Positions 47,417 through 60,279 of a stretch of 64,000 bases of DNA are shown here, one piece after another. How positions within the stretch are numbered: position 1 is the stretch's first letter; every line of letters starts with the position of its first letter. The stretch lies in NCBI GenBank assembly GCA_033439265.1, contig JAVTVX010000015.1, positions 25,101,947 to 25,165,946 of the forward strand. Reading direction: 5' to 3'. The notes under the pieces were generated by a model that saw only the letters and a program-made list of their open reading frames with translations, was not told where the DNA came from and searched no databases. The position numbers and the translations under genes were made by a program. Source of the stretch: Dillenia suffruticosa (Eukaryota; Streptophyta; Magnoliopsida; Dilleniales; Dilleniaceae).

Positions 47417-50400
47417 ATGGGAGGAGGTTTCAGAGTACTGCATCTTGTGAGACCATTTCTTTCATTTCTGCCTGAAGTTCAGAGTGCTGACAGGAAGATC
47501 CCATTCAGAGAGAAGGTCATATACACTGTGATATCTCTATTCATCTTCCTCGTATGTAGCCAGCTCCCTCTCTATGGAATACATTCCACAACAGGAGCCG
47601 ATCCATTCTACTGGATGCGTGTTATCCTTGCATCAAACCGTGGGACAGTGATGGAGCTTGGGATTACCCCTATCGTGACATCAGGGCTTGTGATGCAACT
47701 TTTGGCTGGATCGAAGATTATTGAAGTTGACAACAGTGTTCGGGAAGATCGAGCACTCTTGTAAGTCTGTTGATCTGTTTAATTATAGTTTACACTTCAT
47801 TGTGTCCAGAAAACTTGTATAAATAACATGTTGCTGAAGTCCTTCTTGCCCTTTATACATCGTTAGTCCTGTCATCTCCTCAAAATTTGACTATTTACAA
47901 ACCTTTGGGGAATGCCACGAACATCAAATTTAATGACATGCCTATGTTTTGGAGAAGCTTAAAATGGGAAAATCTTATTGAGCATCAATCCATTGACCAA
48001 TGATAGTTCCTGCGCATTTCCCTGGTCATTGTGGACAATTCTAAACACCTTGCTTCATTATGGTGATATTGTGGTGGTGAGCCTTTGCCCGAGTTGTTGG
48101 GGGATCAGTCTTATTTATATTTCTCCTTTTCTGATGCTTGTTTTTAGACATATTATGCTTACCTCTGCCATGGTTTTCAGGAATGGTGCACAGAAATTGT
48201 TGGGCATCTTAATTGCTGTTGGTGAGGCCGTTGCCTATGTTTTGTCTGGCATGTATGGCAGTGTCAGCCAACTTGGTGTTGGGAATGCTATTCTTATCAT
48301 TGTTCAACTTTGCTTTGCTGGCATTATTGTGATATGCTTGGATGAACTTCTCCAGAAGGGTTATGGATTGGGATCTGGTATTTCCCTGTTTATAGCCACA
48401 AACATATGGTAAGCTCTACGATTTGCCATGATTTTGATTCTGTGTGGTGCATTTGCGATACATAGTTTTAATTCTGGTTGGTCTTGCAGTGAAAACATTA
48501 ACGGGAAAACATTTAGCCCCACAACCATTAATTAAGCCCAATAACTTGCTATTATTTTGAGTCTGTGTGTGGTGCATTTACAATACATAATTATAATTCT
48601 GGTTCACCTTGCAGTGAAAACATTATCTGGAAAGCATTTAGCCCCACAACTATTAACAGTGGGCGTGGAGCTGAATTTGAGGGTGCTGTCATTGCTCTAT
48701 TCCATCTGCTTATCACTCGGACAGACAAAGTTCGAGCTCTGCGAGAGGCATTTTACAGACAGAATCTTCCAAATGTGACAAATTTACTTGCCACAGTGTT
48801 GATCTTCCTCATTGTCATCTACTTCCAAGGTTTCCGTGTGGTTCTGCCCGTAAGATCAAAGAATGCCCGTGGGCAGCAGGGTTCTTATCCCATTAAGCTT
48901 TTCTATACCTCCAACATGCCTATCATCCTGCAGTCTGCTCTTGTCTCCAATCTGTACTTCATCTCACAGGTACCATATTTTAAACAGTTATGATGAGCTG
49001 TGTACTTGTAATATGAAGATAATGTGGAGTTTGTGATTTTTTGCAGTTGCTTTACAGGAGATACAGTGGAAATTTCTTTGTTAATCTGTTGGGCAAGTGG
49101 AAAGAATCTGAATATGGTGGTCAGTCAATTCCAGTTGGTGGTCTTGCTTACTATGTAACAGCTCCTTCAAGGTGATTAACTCCATATTTTTTCCATTAAT
49201 TTTTTATTATTATTTTGAATGATACCATCTTTTAACTTTTCTTTTTTTTGCTTTTATGCTGTCACTGTCGATGATTGTAAGAGTTGTCCTCTTGGCCTGA
49301 ATCTCTTGTGTGTTTGTGGTTCTAATGCAGCTTGGCAGATATGGCTGCCAATCCATTCCATGCGCTATTCTATTTGGTGTTCATGCTGTCAGCCTGTGCT
49401 TTATTCTCAAAGACATGGATTGAAGTTTCTGGATCTTCTGCTAGAGATGTGGCAAAGCAGCTCAAGGTATTGTTTTTTGAGTTTAATCTTTTCATGTCTT
49501 GCAATTTTGTCTTTGCTCTTTCAGTGAATGCTTTATGTTGTTACTGGTTTATAGTCTTTATTTTTCTGAAGTTTTATGCAAAGTTGTGTTGGAGCAAGGA
49601 TAAACTGAATATCAAGAGGGCAAAAACTGGTTACCCCTTTTAACTAGACCAACTCGAGCTCTAAAATGTCTTGAACTTGGCTCCTTATGAGCTGTAATCA
49701 GCCTTAGTTTATTTATACATGTTTATTACTCATAAAAAATTGCACAATGTTTATATTTAGAATTTTTCCATTCTTAATTACTTGATTTAGGAAAAGACTT
49801 GGTTTGTTCAAATAATATTAGCATTGAGCCATTAAACAAACCTGTTCAGTCTATACAGGCTGAGCCTCGTGATGTTTAAGATTTGCTCATATAAAATTAA
49901 GACTCATGTTGAGGTTCGGACTTGGTTGAATAGTAAATAATCAAGCCTGAATCTCTTATCGAAAACACAAGCTTGTATGCAATTGACTGCATTCTTTTTT
50001 AGAGGCAACTATTTGTTCTGTTCATAATTTTGTAAGTGTTTCAGAAAAAATTCGGTCCCTTTTGGGGTTTGATCATATTTTTCCCCCCGCCTGTTACCAT
50101 ACGTAGATTCAGCAAGTAGTCCTTGCTTCTTTGAAACAATTCTAATAGTTTTCTTTATTGTTTTTTCATTGTACTTTACAATTGTCCGGGTTTTAGCCTT
50201 TTTTAATACTTGTAACTTACTTGTTTGTCATCTTAAAAAATTCACCATAATTTGTTTATAGGAATGCTATGCTATACTACACTCTTGATGCAATCCATGT
50301 ATTGTCAGCGTCAAAATAATTTTGGCTCTAGAAGCTGAGATTTGTTGATTGATGGAAGTTTTTTGGTTTCAACTGAGCTTGACTTTTCCTCTTGGTATCT

Positions 50401-50734
50401 GTTGAGTGCATTTCCATTTGTTTTAAGTTTTTTCCTAGTGAGATTCTCCCATAATGTTTCGGAAATTGGTTTCACTGTTATGATCATTCTGTAGGAGCAA
50501 CAAATGGTGATGCCTGGACATCGGGACTCAAATTTGCAGAAGGAATTGAATCGCTATATACCAACTGCAGCTGCATTTGGAGGAATTTGTATTGGTGCTC
50601 TTACAGTGTTGGCTGATTTCATGGGTGCCATTGGCTCGGGTACTGGTATTCTACTTGCGGTGACTATAATTTATCAGTACTTTGAGACATTTGAAAAGGA
50701 GAGGGCCAGCGAACTGGGTTTCTTTGGCTTCTGA
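47417..50734 (+). CDS. SEC61A: Protein transport protein SEC61 subunit alpha
   Basis: Channel-forming subunit of the heterotrimeric ER translocon, through which signal-bearing proteins enter or insert in the ER membrane. Coding exons are 47417-47760, 48181-48408, 48615-48969, 49047-49171, 49331-49466 and 50495-50734. All borders are GT-AG and the total is 475 codons plus stop, the normal family length. The N-terminus [20 protein letters not shown] and the internal [20 protein letters not shown] and [20 protein letters not shown] are near-invariant SEC61 alpha segments. Cytosolic loops include [19 protein letters not shown] and [20 protein letters not shown]. The C-terminal exon ends in [12 protein letters not shown]. 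Ten membrane segments are expected. Intron 3 carries a tandem duplication of the exon 4 border. Confidence 0.97.
48431..48540 (+). pseudogene. Decoy pseudo-exon in SEC61A (duplicated exon-4 border)
   Basis: About 110 bp here repeats the sequence at about 48556-48660 at an offset of 125 bp, including the acceptor CTTGCAG|T and the first 40 or so bases of exon 4. In frame from the exon 3 donor it would read [14 protein letters not shown] and then TAA (48533-48535). The real copy reads [14 protein letters not shown] and stays open. The upstream copy is therefore a decayed duplicate acceptor. Confidence 0.88.
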
Positions 50735-51300
50735 GTTCTCCCGAGTATATTCTCCAAAAGACAATGACTGTTCCACTAAAGCATCTAAAAGTTCTGACGA
50801 CTAATTATGCGCAAATAGATGCATTTTGCATAACATCTCATAGCTGGAGTGGACACGATTGCAGCATGGTTCTGGCTTTGTTTACGCGCTACTATTTTAT
50901 TCTCAGGAACTTTAGAGACATCAAGGCGGAGCTGAAAACAAATGTAAACTTCTATACTTTGTACTCGTTTCACTTATAAAGCATAGATGACTAATTTTAG
51001 AATTTGGAGCTTTTTAGGTTTTATTATTATTATTTTTTATTTTTTATTTTTTTTCTTTCAACACTCTTTAAGGAAGAACTGGCTAGTGTACTGTTGCAAA
51101 TTAATTATATAGAGGTTATCATATGGAAGAAATCAGTTCTCAGTCACTCCCCCAAGCCTGCATATAAAGATGATGGGGTTTTTGTGGTTTTCCACTTTAG
51201 GTGTTCATGGTCCAGTTAACATGGATCAGTATACAGGGTAATTTCCTAGTTTAGCATATGAGCATCAACAGTTTGGCCACTATAACGTGTCTTACAGGTT
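50735..51300 (+). other. SEC61A 3' UTR and downstream flank
   Basis: Non-coding sequence after the TGA. It has no recognised element. The poly(A) site was not fixed. Confidence 0.5.
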
Positions 51301-52418
51301 GTGTCTAACCTCAAAGGTAACGCCTGGCTTTTGATTCGTGGCAGGGAAAAACGAATGAAATTGTTTTAAAATGTTTTTTCTTTATTTCCCATGGAGTGTC
51401 ATATTTTACCTTAAAAATAGGGTTAGTTGTTACCCAACAACGGCGTAGGGTATGCCCTTCGGAAAATTATTGGGACGTTATACCCGTCCATCTCCATCTC
51501 GTTGGTTTGCTTCTGTGCTTTATGATCTCAACTAAAGGCTAACCCCAAGCTCTACTGGAAAAAATATATATATACATAAATGTTCAAGTTTGAGCCTCAT
51601 TTGAATGACAACATTAAATGATGCATCAATTTCCTTCTTCCACTTGGGGGTGGCCACGGTTCCGCAACCACCGGTTCCGGTTCATCCAATGGAACCATAA
51701 TCGAACCTATTATCAACGGTTCTGATTTTGATTCCTCATGGTTTGATCTTGATTTCAGAACCGACGATTTTGATTCATCATCCATAAGAACTAGAATCAA
51801 ACCGCTTACCGACCGTTTCGGTTCCTTATGGTTCAATTTTGGTTCGAGCCGTATGGAACCGAAATTAAAATTATTTAATTTTAATTTTCTCATTCTTTTA
51901 TTAAGTCGACTTAACTATTTTGCTTTTCAATTCATGAACTTGATCGATTTATTTTAACTTAAATTACTTGTATTTAAATTATATTTAAATTCAAGTTTTA
52001 TATGTGAAGATTTGAATTAGATCGATTTATTTATTTTATGTAATTTTTTAAATCAAACACTTATCGTAAAAACATTTTTATCGAAATATATTTGAATAAT
52101 AAATTTAAATCACCAAACAAAAAAAAGAATACATATATTATCATTTTTATAATTAGAATACGTTATATTTAATTATTTGGTTTTACAATTAAAAAAAAAA
52201 AGGAAAATGGCTTGAACTTAATTTATATAAATTAAGCTGCCAACGTATCCTTTGGAGCCTAAGGAATCAAAGATCTCGTAGTTCACTTACCATTTGAATA
52301 TATGACTCTCTTATCTTAACTTAATATGAAATGTTGTCAGAGGTAGCGATTGATGTGCCTTCGATTGTAAATTCGTATAAGTTTTCATTATTTCTTTTTG
52401 TCTAAAATCTGCTCTACA

Positions 52419-54351
52419 CTAATCATCCAGACAGGTCTGTGCGTCCAGTGATTCGAGAGTCATACATGACCTTGTCTCATCCAAAATATTTCCTCCCGCA
52501 CTAAATGCCTGTTCCACCGCCATAGTTGAGATAGAAGTTGCTAAAATTTGTTTAGCAATATATGATAATATAGGAAAATTATTTGCATACTTTTTTCATC
52601 ATTCTAGAATTAAAAAATCCATTGAAAATGGATAGATACTAAACTCAAAAGAAGTTAAATATAAATCAATTTCAGATATAGAATTTGAATCTCTAGGTTT
52701 TTTTTATCTTTGAAATAATAGTTGTTCAGTTTTGTTTATTTTAGGAAATTCCTTAATATTTATAAATTGAGAAAATTGTTAAGTAGAATTATCAAATGTC
52801 ATACTAAATTCAATATATATATCAAAAATTAATTTTCTAATATAATTTATTTTTTGGTGCAACAACATAATCATTATTTCTAAATTTTTAACATAGAAAG
52901 TTAAATAATCAAGTAAACTATCTAATTTACATCTAGGATAAAAAACAACAGTAACAAGATAAATGTCAGGAATTTCACAAAAATAATTACACAATTTTAT
53001 TTTCATTAAATAAACTGTATCGTTTAAATTTTCATCATTTTCATACTCTTGCATAACATTTACAATATTAATACTTTGTAGTAAAAATAATGAAAATGTA
53101 GGATAACAAATACTAGACAATGTATATGTAGTATCATTAAACACTTTTAATAAATTTTAAATTTTTTCACAAATAGTCAATTGGTGTGGATATAAAATAA
53201 TAAAATTAACATTATTTGCAAAAAAAAAAAAAAGCACATAACAATTGTATATAAGAAAATAATTCATCTAATAATTCATAAGTTGAATTCCAACGAGTTG
53301 GATTATCTTTAGAAAATCTTTTAGGTCTTTTTCCATTTTCCTTACAAAATCTAGCCCAATATTTTATTAATTGTGGATGATTCCATAAATAAGAAATTGC
53401 TTTTTTAATTGGGGTAAGATAAATTTTAAGAGATTTTAATCCATCTTAAATACATAAATTTAATACATGACATGAACATCTTATATGAAAAAGTTTACCA
53501 CCAAAACTAGGTTTATAAATATTTTCTAAATCTCTAATGGAAACGATATTAGTAGAAATATTATCAAAACTAATAGAAAAATTTTATTCACTAAATAATA
53601 TTCTTATAAAATTGAACTAATAATTTTATAAATATTTTCAGCCATATGTTTTTCATTAAAAACTCTAAAAGCAATGATACGTTTTTGGAAATTTCAATTA
53701 TTATCAATCCAGTGACACGTAATATCCATATATGAATGTATTTATCAACGATCATTCCAAGTATCACTACATATAGAAACTTGACCATTAAAATTTTTTA
53801 AAAGCTTTTGTAAATTATTTTTCTCCATTTTATAAAGTTTATGAGTTGTACATGTAATAGTAGTTCTAGGCACACATTTTGCAGAAGGATTTAAAGTATT
53901 TTGAAAATAATTTATTTTTTCACCAAAACTAAAAAATAAATGTTCAATAGCAATCATTTTAGTTAATTTTTCTCTATTTTTTTATCAGAATAAATAAAAA
54001 GAGAAGAAAGATTAGAAGATGCAAATTCGGATATTTGAGTTTGTGTTTTATCAATACCATCTTCAGTTGGATGTTTGTTATTCAAATACTTTCTAAATGT
54101 CTCATATCATCTATTTTTGTTGAATTTGAATTGTTGTCCACAGTGATTGTAAATAACTTGTATTGAATTATTCGGTAAACGATTTTTTTTAAATATACCT
54201 TAAAAATGTTGGATTTCAATATTTTTTCTTTTTTTACACACATCTCTTCTTGATCATCATTTTCACCTTCAAGATTGATGTGTTGAGATTCTTGTATAGG
54301 AAAATTCTCACATTTTGAAAAGATTTCCCAGCTTTCTCTTGCCTCTATCAC
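52419..54351 (-). pseudogene. hAT transposase remnant
   Basis: Minus-strand, broken by frameshifts and stops. In gene order: an acidic N-terminal stretch (54351-54082, where the BED zinc finger would be), VSICSDTWND (about 53775), HVLNLCIQDGLKSL (about 53470-53430), NPTRWNSTYELLDEL (about 53310-53265), and VVFYPRCKLDSLLDYLTFYV (about 52960-52895, the LDPRxKL motif). The C-terminal dimerisation domain is STMAVEQAFSAGGNILDETR (about 52535-52475), ending at a TAG at 52419-52421. The order and motifs match plant RICESLEEPER-like hAT transposases. It is not functional. Confidence 0.9.
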
Positions 54352-54659
54352 TTGACATAATTTTTTGATAAATGAAATCGAATAGAACTAGATATTGAAA
54401 AAAAATGAGCAATTGAATATGAGAGAAAATGAAAAATTGTAAATATGAATTGAAAGTTGAGAAATTGAGACTGAAATTGTCAGAGTACATTGATAATAAG
54501 AAATAATAAATGAGAATTGATTTGTAAAGGGAAATGAAATTGAAATGGTATTTATAGAAATTTCATATTTTTTTGGACTAAAATTATCCTTTTAAAAGTT
54601 GTATAACAACTAATTTTGAAGGGTATAAAAGTAATTACGAATAATTTGAATTTTGAATT

Positions 54660-55200
54660 TTATGACACAACAACAGTACTATTAATTATTCTGATTGTGA
54701 CACAACAATGAAAAAATTGAATTTTGAATGAGTTTGATTATTGTGCATGTTGATTGTTATGACATAATAATGAAAATTTTGAATATTAAATGACTTTTAT
54801 CTTTGTGCATATTTATTGTTGTGACACACTAATAAAAATTTTGAATTTTAATTGATTTTGATTTTTGTGCATGTTTATTGTTGTGATTGTGATATAACAA
54901 TGAAAATTTTGAATTTTGAATGATTTTGATAATTGTGCATATTGATTGTTTTGATACAATAATAAAAATTTTGAATTTTGAATAATTTTGATTTTTGTTC
55001 ATTTTTTTTATTGTGATTGTGACACAACAATGAAAATTTTGAGTTTTGAATGATTTTGAGCTTTGTGCATGTTGATTGTTTGACACAATAATGAAAATTT
55101 TAAATTTTAAATGATTTTGATTTTTGTACATGTTTATTATTATGATTGTGACACAATAATGAAAATTTTAATTTTAAATAAGTTTAGTATTTGTTCAAAA
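54660..55200. repeat. Tandem repeat of about 62-68 bp inside the hAT element
   Basis: About eight diverged units. Each contains a core like TGAAAATTTTGAATTTTGAA, then GATTTTGAT, TTGTGCATGTT and GATTGT. The unit starts near 54708, 54771, 54832, 54901, 54963, 55031, 55092 and 55160. It lies between the transposase start and the right end of the element. Confidence 0.8.
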
Positions 55201-55464
55201 ATAAAAACTACTTATTTTCAAAAATTCAATTCCGATTTCAACAAAAAAAGACTTGGTTTCGGTTCCGGTTCCGGTTCCGATTCAGGTTCGGGTTCGATTC
55301 CGGTTTTAAAAATTAGGAACCGGAACTGAACCATATGTCTTTGGTTTCGGTTTCAATTTTGGTTTCTGAACCGAAACCGGAACCGAAAAGATGATTCCGA
55401 TTTGGTTTTTGAGCTTTCGGTTCTGGTTTGGTTCACGGTTCGAACCGAATCATGGTCACCCCTA

Positions 55465-55500
55465 TTTTCACTAGGTCGAAGATTTGTCACTTCTATTTGT

Positions 55501-55538
<38 letters not shown>

Positions 55539-56556
55539 CAACATGGGAGTATGTTTAGTGGTTATATCTCATCTTTTTTATTCGTGATCCCGAATTCAAA
55601 TCTCGTTGTAACAAAAAAAACAAGAAAGAAAAATCATGTCATTGATTTTCTATCTCAGCACCATTTAGGTGTGCAGCAAAACAAAATTAAAAAAAAAATA
55701 ATAAAGCAAATTATTTTTCAAAATTCAAAATTTCAATTTACTATATTGAAATTTGCTTTAATTTGGTAATGTATGAGATTTGCTATGAATGCACATTTAC
55801 GTCCTCTAGTAAATTGATGAACCTTTTGGCAACCATAAATAAAAATATTTTGGAGCGAATATAGTGTTGGAGGTTATTTACTCTTCTCACAAAATAGAGG
55901 TTAAGACTTGAATGTTTTGTTTGCATTTTAGTATATTTCTTAATTTAATACCCTCAAAATGCATTTAAAAAAAATCAAAAACATTTTATATATATGAGAG
56001 GTTTTGTGTGGCTTATAAAAATTTACCAAGAAAAGCCAATGACTTATAATTCAACTGGTATCGTTTCTCTCCCTATTATAAAAAACTCGAGTTTGAGCTT
56101 CCATATATATAAGTTTCCGAAGAAAAGAGTAAGTCAAACAGAGGAGTTCATCGAGGAAAATGATAGTTCATTGGAGTTCACCAATAAGATTATCGACTTA
56201 CTAAGAGAGTTCGAGGGTTGACCATTGGTACTCACTCGAGAGAGAGAACTATTTCTGCATCTCAAGCCACCTTGGCTATTGCCGCCATAAACGGATTCAA
56301 CACTTAGGTTTCAAGAAAGCAATTTGTCTGTTTGTGCCCTTAATTTTTCAATTTAATAGTTATTTCCAATTTTTTCCTCATTCAATTGCATGTTCATTTG
56401 CAAAATCAAAAGTTTTTCAACCATCCATACTTCTCATATTGCATTGCCTTTCCTTTATGGTCAAGGGATGCATACAAAAGTAGCAACAAAAACCTTTTGA
56501 GTCTGGTTTAACTACCTTACCTAACATAATTAAAAGTGAACTCCAATTTTATATTC
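55465..56556. other. Spacer with GA tract and SINE-like segments
   Basis: No gene was recognised. There is a (GA)n run at about 55505-55535. A tRNA-like segment at about 55550-55605 has an A-box-like TTTAGTGGTTATATC and a B-box-like AATTCAAATCTCG. A similar but weaker one lies at about 56045-56100. Confidence 0.4.
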
Positions 56557-58953
56557 TGTAACAACTATGGTTAGTAATTAATCATAATTAAAAATATTAG
56601 ATAATAATTAATAAATTAGTTAATAGTTAATAAAAGTGGTTAAATAGTTATAAAAATATTATAAATAATAATATTAAGACATATAATAGATATATAATAA
56701 AATTGTATTGAAATCTCTCTTTCTCTCTCTTTGTTTTCTCTCCATCTCTATCTCCTTAGGAGAAAGAGATAGGGAGGAAGAGAGAGATAAGGGAAAAAAA
56801 AGAACTCTTGAAAATCTCTTCTTCCTTCAGACCCTTCACCTTTTCTTCACACCATCCAAATCATCCAAGACAATTTGCACAACAACATCTTGATTTTTCA
56901 AAACTTTTTAGAACTATTTTCAATTTATTCTAACAACCCAAGAGCTGAATCAAAAGGGAAGCTTGGGGTTTCATCAAGATTGGTCATGAAGCTTACATTT
57001 GGAGGTAATTTTGTCTAAATACTTGAGAGTCTCTTAAAGCGAGTGCAAAATAAGCTTTAAATTCATGATTTAGGGTTTTGATTTATGGTGAATAGCATGC
57101 TCTAGATCTGAACTTATATGAGTATGGGAAGTGTTGGAATAAGATGAAACCTTTGATTATTTTTTACAAGCCGGATTGTTTGTACAGGTTGTGATCTTTC
57201 AGCCATAACTTCTTCTGTACATAGGCAAATCGAGTAAGGTTTTCTTTATATAAGTAAACTTTCATATGTTGAAAATGGCATATGATTTGAAGGATTTCGT
57301 TAAGAATTGGATTTTTAATAATTTTTCAAATTGATGCGTTTTGCAGTAGAGTGCTCTATTTCTGCCCTGTTTCGACTAAGAAATTTGCTTCAACTTTGAG
57401 ATACCTTATAATCTGAATTAGCCTAAAGTCTAAATACAAAATCTGTACATCTAAGTATTATCTTTAATTTGAGACTTGAATCAAATAAATTGGATATATA
57501 TAACTAAAGTTATGATCATTTTCCTATGATTGCGCATATATGAGTTATGCAATGAGGGTAAACACACGATAGACTTAAATATTTTTGTGTGATTGAAATG
57601 GATATAGATTATAAATGTCTAATCTTAATTTTATATTGTGATTTATATAATATTTAGGCCAAAGCCTTTCAACCAATGATAGAGTCAAGAATTTGGACTA
57701 ATGGGAGTGCAAACCTTCCCTAAACAGTGTGTTGAATTTTTATGCCTTGTTTAATGAGAAATAATTTTATATATTTTGAAAAACTTATTTTGAAGAGTGG
57801 TTTAATAATTCAGTTTGAGTGTGAAACGTTCTCTTGAAGTAGTAATGTTGGAAATGTGAGATTGACATATTAATACCACATGATTTACGTTACTTGATTG
57901 ATTAATGTTTATTAAGACAAAGACGAATATGAGTTGCAAAATGGTTTTGGAATTTAATTGCAAATGAAATGTTTTATAATGACCAATTGTTCATGCAACT
58001 GTTGTGATTTGTTGTTCACTCATGACCAATTGGAGTAAGAGCAGTATAAGTGGAGTGGAATATTAGATTGTGGCAGTATGACCAGGGGGTTCACCTATCC
58101 AAGTTTTCAGTTGGACAGTCATGCATCACCAATGGTGATATCCAAACCAATATCAAGGTTAGGATATTTTCGGATAAATGAATGAATAAAAACTCTATGG
58201 ATTTAATCCTTGATCCCGTCCAATGTTTTGGATTGAAAAGTATATTTTCGGTAGTCCCAAGGTTTTGAATGAGTTGCAACCCATTTTGATATCCAATTTG
58301 AATATCCATTTTGATATCTATTTAGAATACTCATTTTGATGCAAAAAAGATTTTTTTTAATGCAATGGTTTTGAAAATTGTGATTTCTTTTGAAATGATA
58401 AAATAAATTCAGTTGTTATGGATTTAAATCATAATCACACTCCTACTTATTGGCATATGCATAGATTTTTCATTCACTAACTATGATTGTACTCATCCAT
58501 TCTTTTCTCTTATATTTTTGGGTTTATAGTTAGTAGGTGTAGCTAGAAAACTTTCTTTTGAGACTTGTGATATCCACTTCTGTCAAAACCATTTACTTTG
58601 TGTGAGCTAGTTCCATTTTGACTTACTTTGTTGTAAATGGATCCATAGGAAAGATTAATGGAAGCTAAATTTATTGTATTATGGATTACTTGTAAAAGTT
58701 TTATTACTTTTGTATATATACATTCTTATTTTAATTGATCACTTGTATTAAAGTTATTTGAATTTTATTTATCTCATTTTAAAAGAGATCATATCGATAA
58801 TGATTTATGATTATAGAGAATTGGACGAGAATTGAGTTTATGTTGATGATAGATTAGCTTTGTGGGGTCTTGGAGTGTATGCCCGAGGTTGCACGTAGTT
58901 TGAGGTAGCACAGCGATTGTCCGGTGCTTGGGTGTGAGCACCGGGGCGTGACA
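56557..58953 (+). repeat. Long LTR of a Ty3/gypsy element
   Basis: The segment begins TGTAACAACT and ends GGGGCGTGACA, giving TGT...ACA termini and a length of about 2.4 kb. Immediately downstream, ATTGATATAAGAGTTTAGGT is a mutated tRNA-iMet primer site (consensus TTGGTATCAGAGCTTAGGT). Near its end, CCGGTGCTTGGGTGTGAG and a following CACCGG make a GC-rich palindromic patch. The start is less certain than the end. No partner LTR is in the window. Confidence 0.65.
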
Positions 58954-59085
58954 ATTGAATTGATATAAGAGTTTAGGTTAGTGACAATTTTATTAAAGTG
59001 TTTTAAAACTTCCCATGGATCCTAGGATACACGAATCTCATGCACGGTTAGTTAGGTATGTATAGATTAATTTGTTAGAATAAAT

Positions 59086-60060
59086 ATGGAGTTAGGTTCC
59101 ACCAGTAAAATCAACCCAAAACTCAAATACCACATTCACCACCACCAAACCCTACTACACCTCTGTCGACGGCTACACCTTCTATGCCGGTTGTCACATC
59201 CTCTACTTGTCCCACCACTACCTTATCCAAACCGATCAAGAAAGCATAGCCGTTGGGTTGTGAAACCATGATGTTATGGTAGCTAATGATTGGATAAATC
59301 GGGTCTCAGAAACTGTGTAGGATATGAGTTTGGGTGATGAAAATAAGCTGAAAGTGGTTGTTATATTGCTTGATAAAGGAGCACGGATTTGGTGGGAAAA
59401 TTTAAAAAACATTACTCTATTCCCATTACTTGGAGGAAATTTCTAAAAGAATTCGATGAAAAATACTATACCCATTTTTACAAAGATTAGAAGTGGAAGG
59501 AATTCTTCTATCTCAGGCAAGGGAATAAGAATGTGACTGAATATGAAACAGAATTAGGGATGTTTTCAATGTATGTGCCGAAAATGGTGGCCATGGAAGA
59601 GAATCTTTGTTCTAAGTTTGAGAAAGAGCTGAACCTCAACATTCAAGAGAAAATGATAGTCACTGATACCCATAACTTCAAAGATGTGCTACAAATGGTT
59701 TTAAAGGCTAAGAAAATGGTTCAAGAGAGTGGTCAAATCAGAGAGAACATTGGAAAGAAAAGGAAGTTTAGAAATAATCCCGGCTAATCATCTAAGAGGA
59801 GTCATAGTGTGACTTCCCAAGGCAGTGCTTCAATTGCCGGCTCAATTGTTTTACCAATGAATTAGTCTTATCCAAAAGCGGGTGTTTCCCCGCCAATGCC
59901 ACTTTTGGTGGGAGATCTTTCCGGGGTAATCATGACCAATGTCAGAATTGTAAGAAGGTGTATATCGGGGCTTGTCCTAAGCCTTAAAGATATTTCCATT
60001 ATGGAATAACTGATCATTTTAAAAGGAATTATCCTAGCTTAAGTGGTGAAGGATAAGGGA
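59086..60060 (+). pseudogene. Ty3/gypsy gag remnant
   Basis: Frames here carry the retrotransposon gag pattern: WKEFFYLRQGNKNVTEYETE (about 59491-59550), the start of the conserved gag domain, then CSKFEKELN and NFKDVLQMVLKAKKMVQE. Near 59940-60050 is a decayed double zinc knuckle (CQNCKKVYIGACPKP, then FHYGITDHFKRN with a Cys replaced). Stops interrupt it before and after. It follows the LTR and primer site at 56557-58975 as expected. Protease and pol do not follow, so the element is truncated. Confidence 0.85.
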
Positions 60061-60279
60061 GTCAAACTCTGCAATTTAAAATAGATGTTGCATTACCGCT
60101 CCCAATACTGGGATAGGAAGCAATACAGTGATCCAAGATCCTTCCTGTCCTCAGACATGTACACAAATTATGATATATACAATGACCAAGTGGGATGTTT
60201 AGTCCAACCCCGATGTTATCATAGGTAATGGGTTTAAAGTTTAAAATTTTTATAATTAATATTGTCAAAAAGTATGCAA

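Larger units (their letters stand above)
51645..55464 (-). mobile_element. hAT transposon with decayed transposase
   Basis: The ends read TGGGGGTGGCCACGGTTCCG (left) and, inverted, TAGGGGTGACCATGATTCGG (right), a hAT-type terminal inverted repeat. Flanking 8-bp sequences CTTCCACT (51637-51644) and TTTTCACT (55465-55472) agree at 6 of 8, as expected for an aged hAT target duplication. Both subterminal regions (about 51652-51870 and 55240-55460) are filled with GGTTCC/GGAACC-type repeats. The transposase remnant is on minus. Confidence 0.9.

Noticed and set aside
47978-48180. Extended open frame before SEC61A exon 3
   Set aside because: It is intron 2 read through in the exon frame; the real exon begins after the CAG at 48180, which restores the exact SEC61 sequence.
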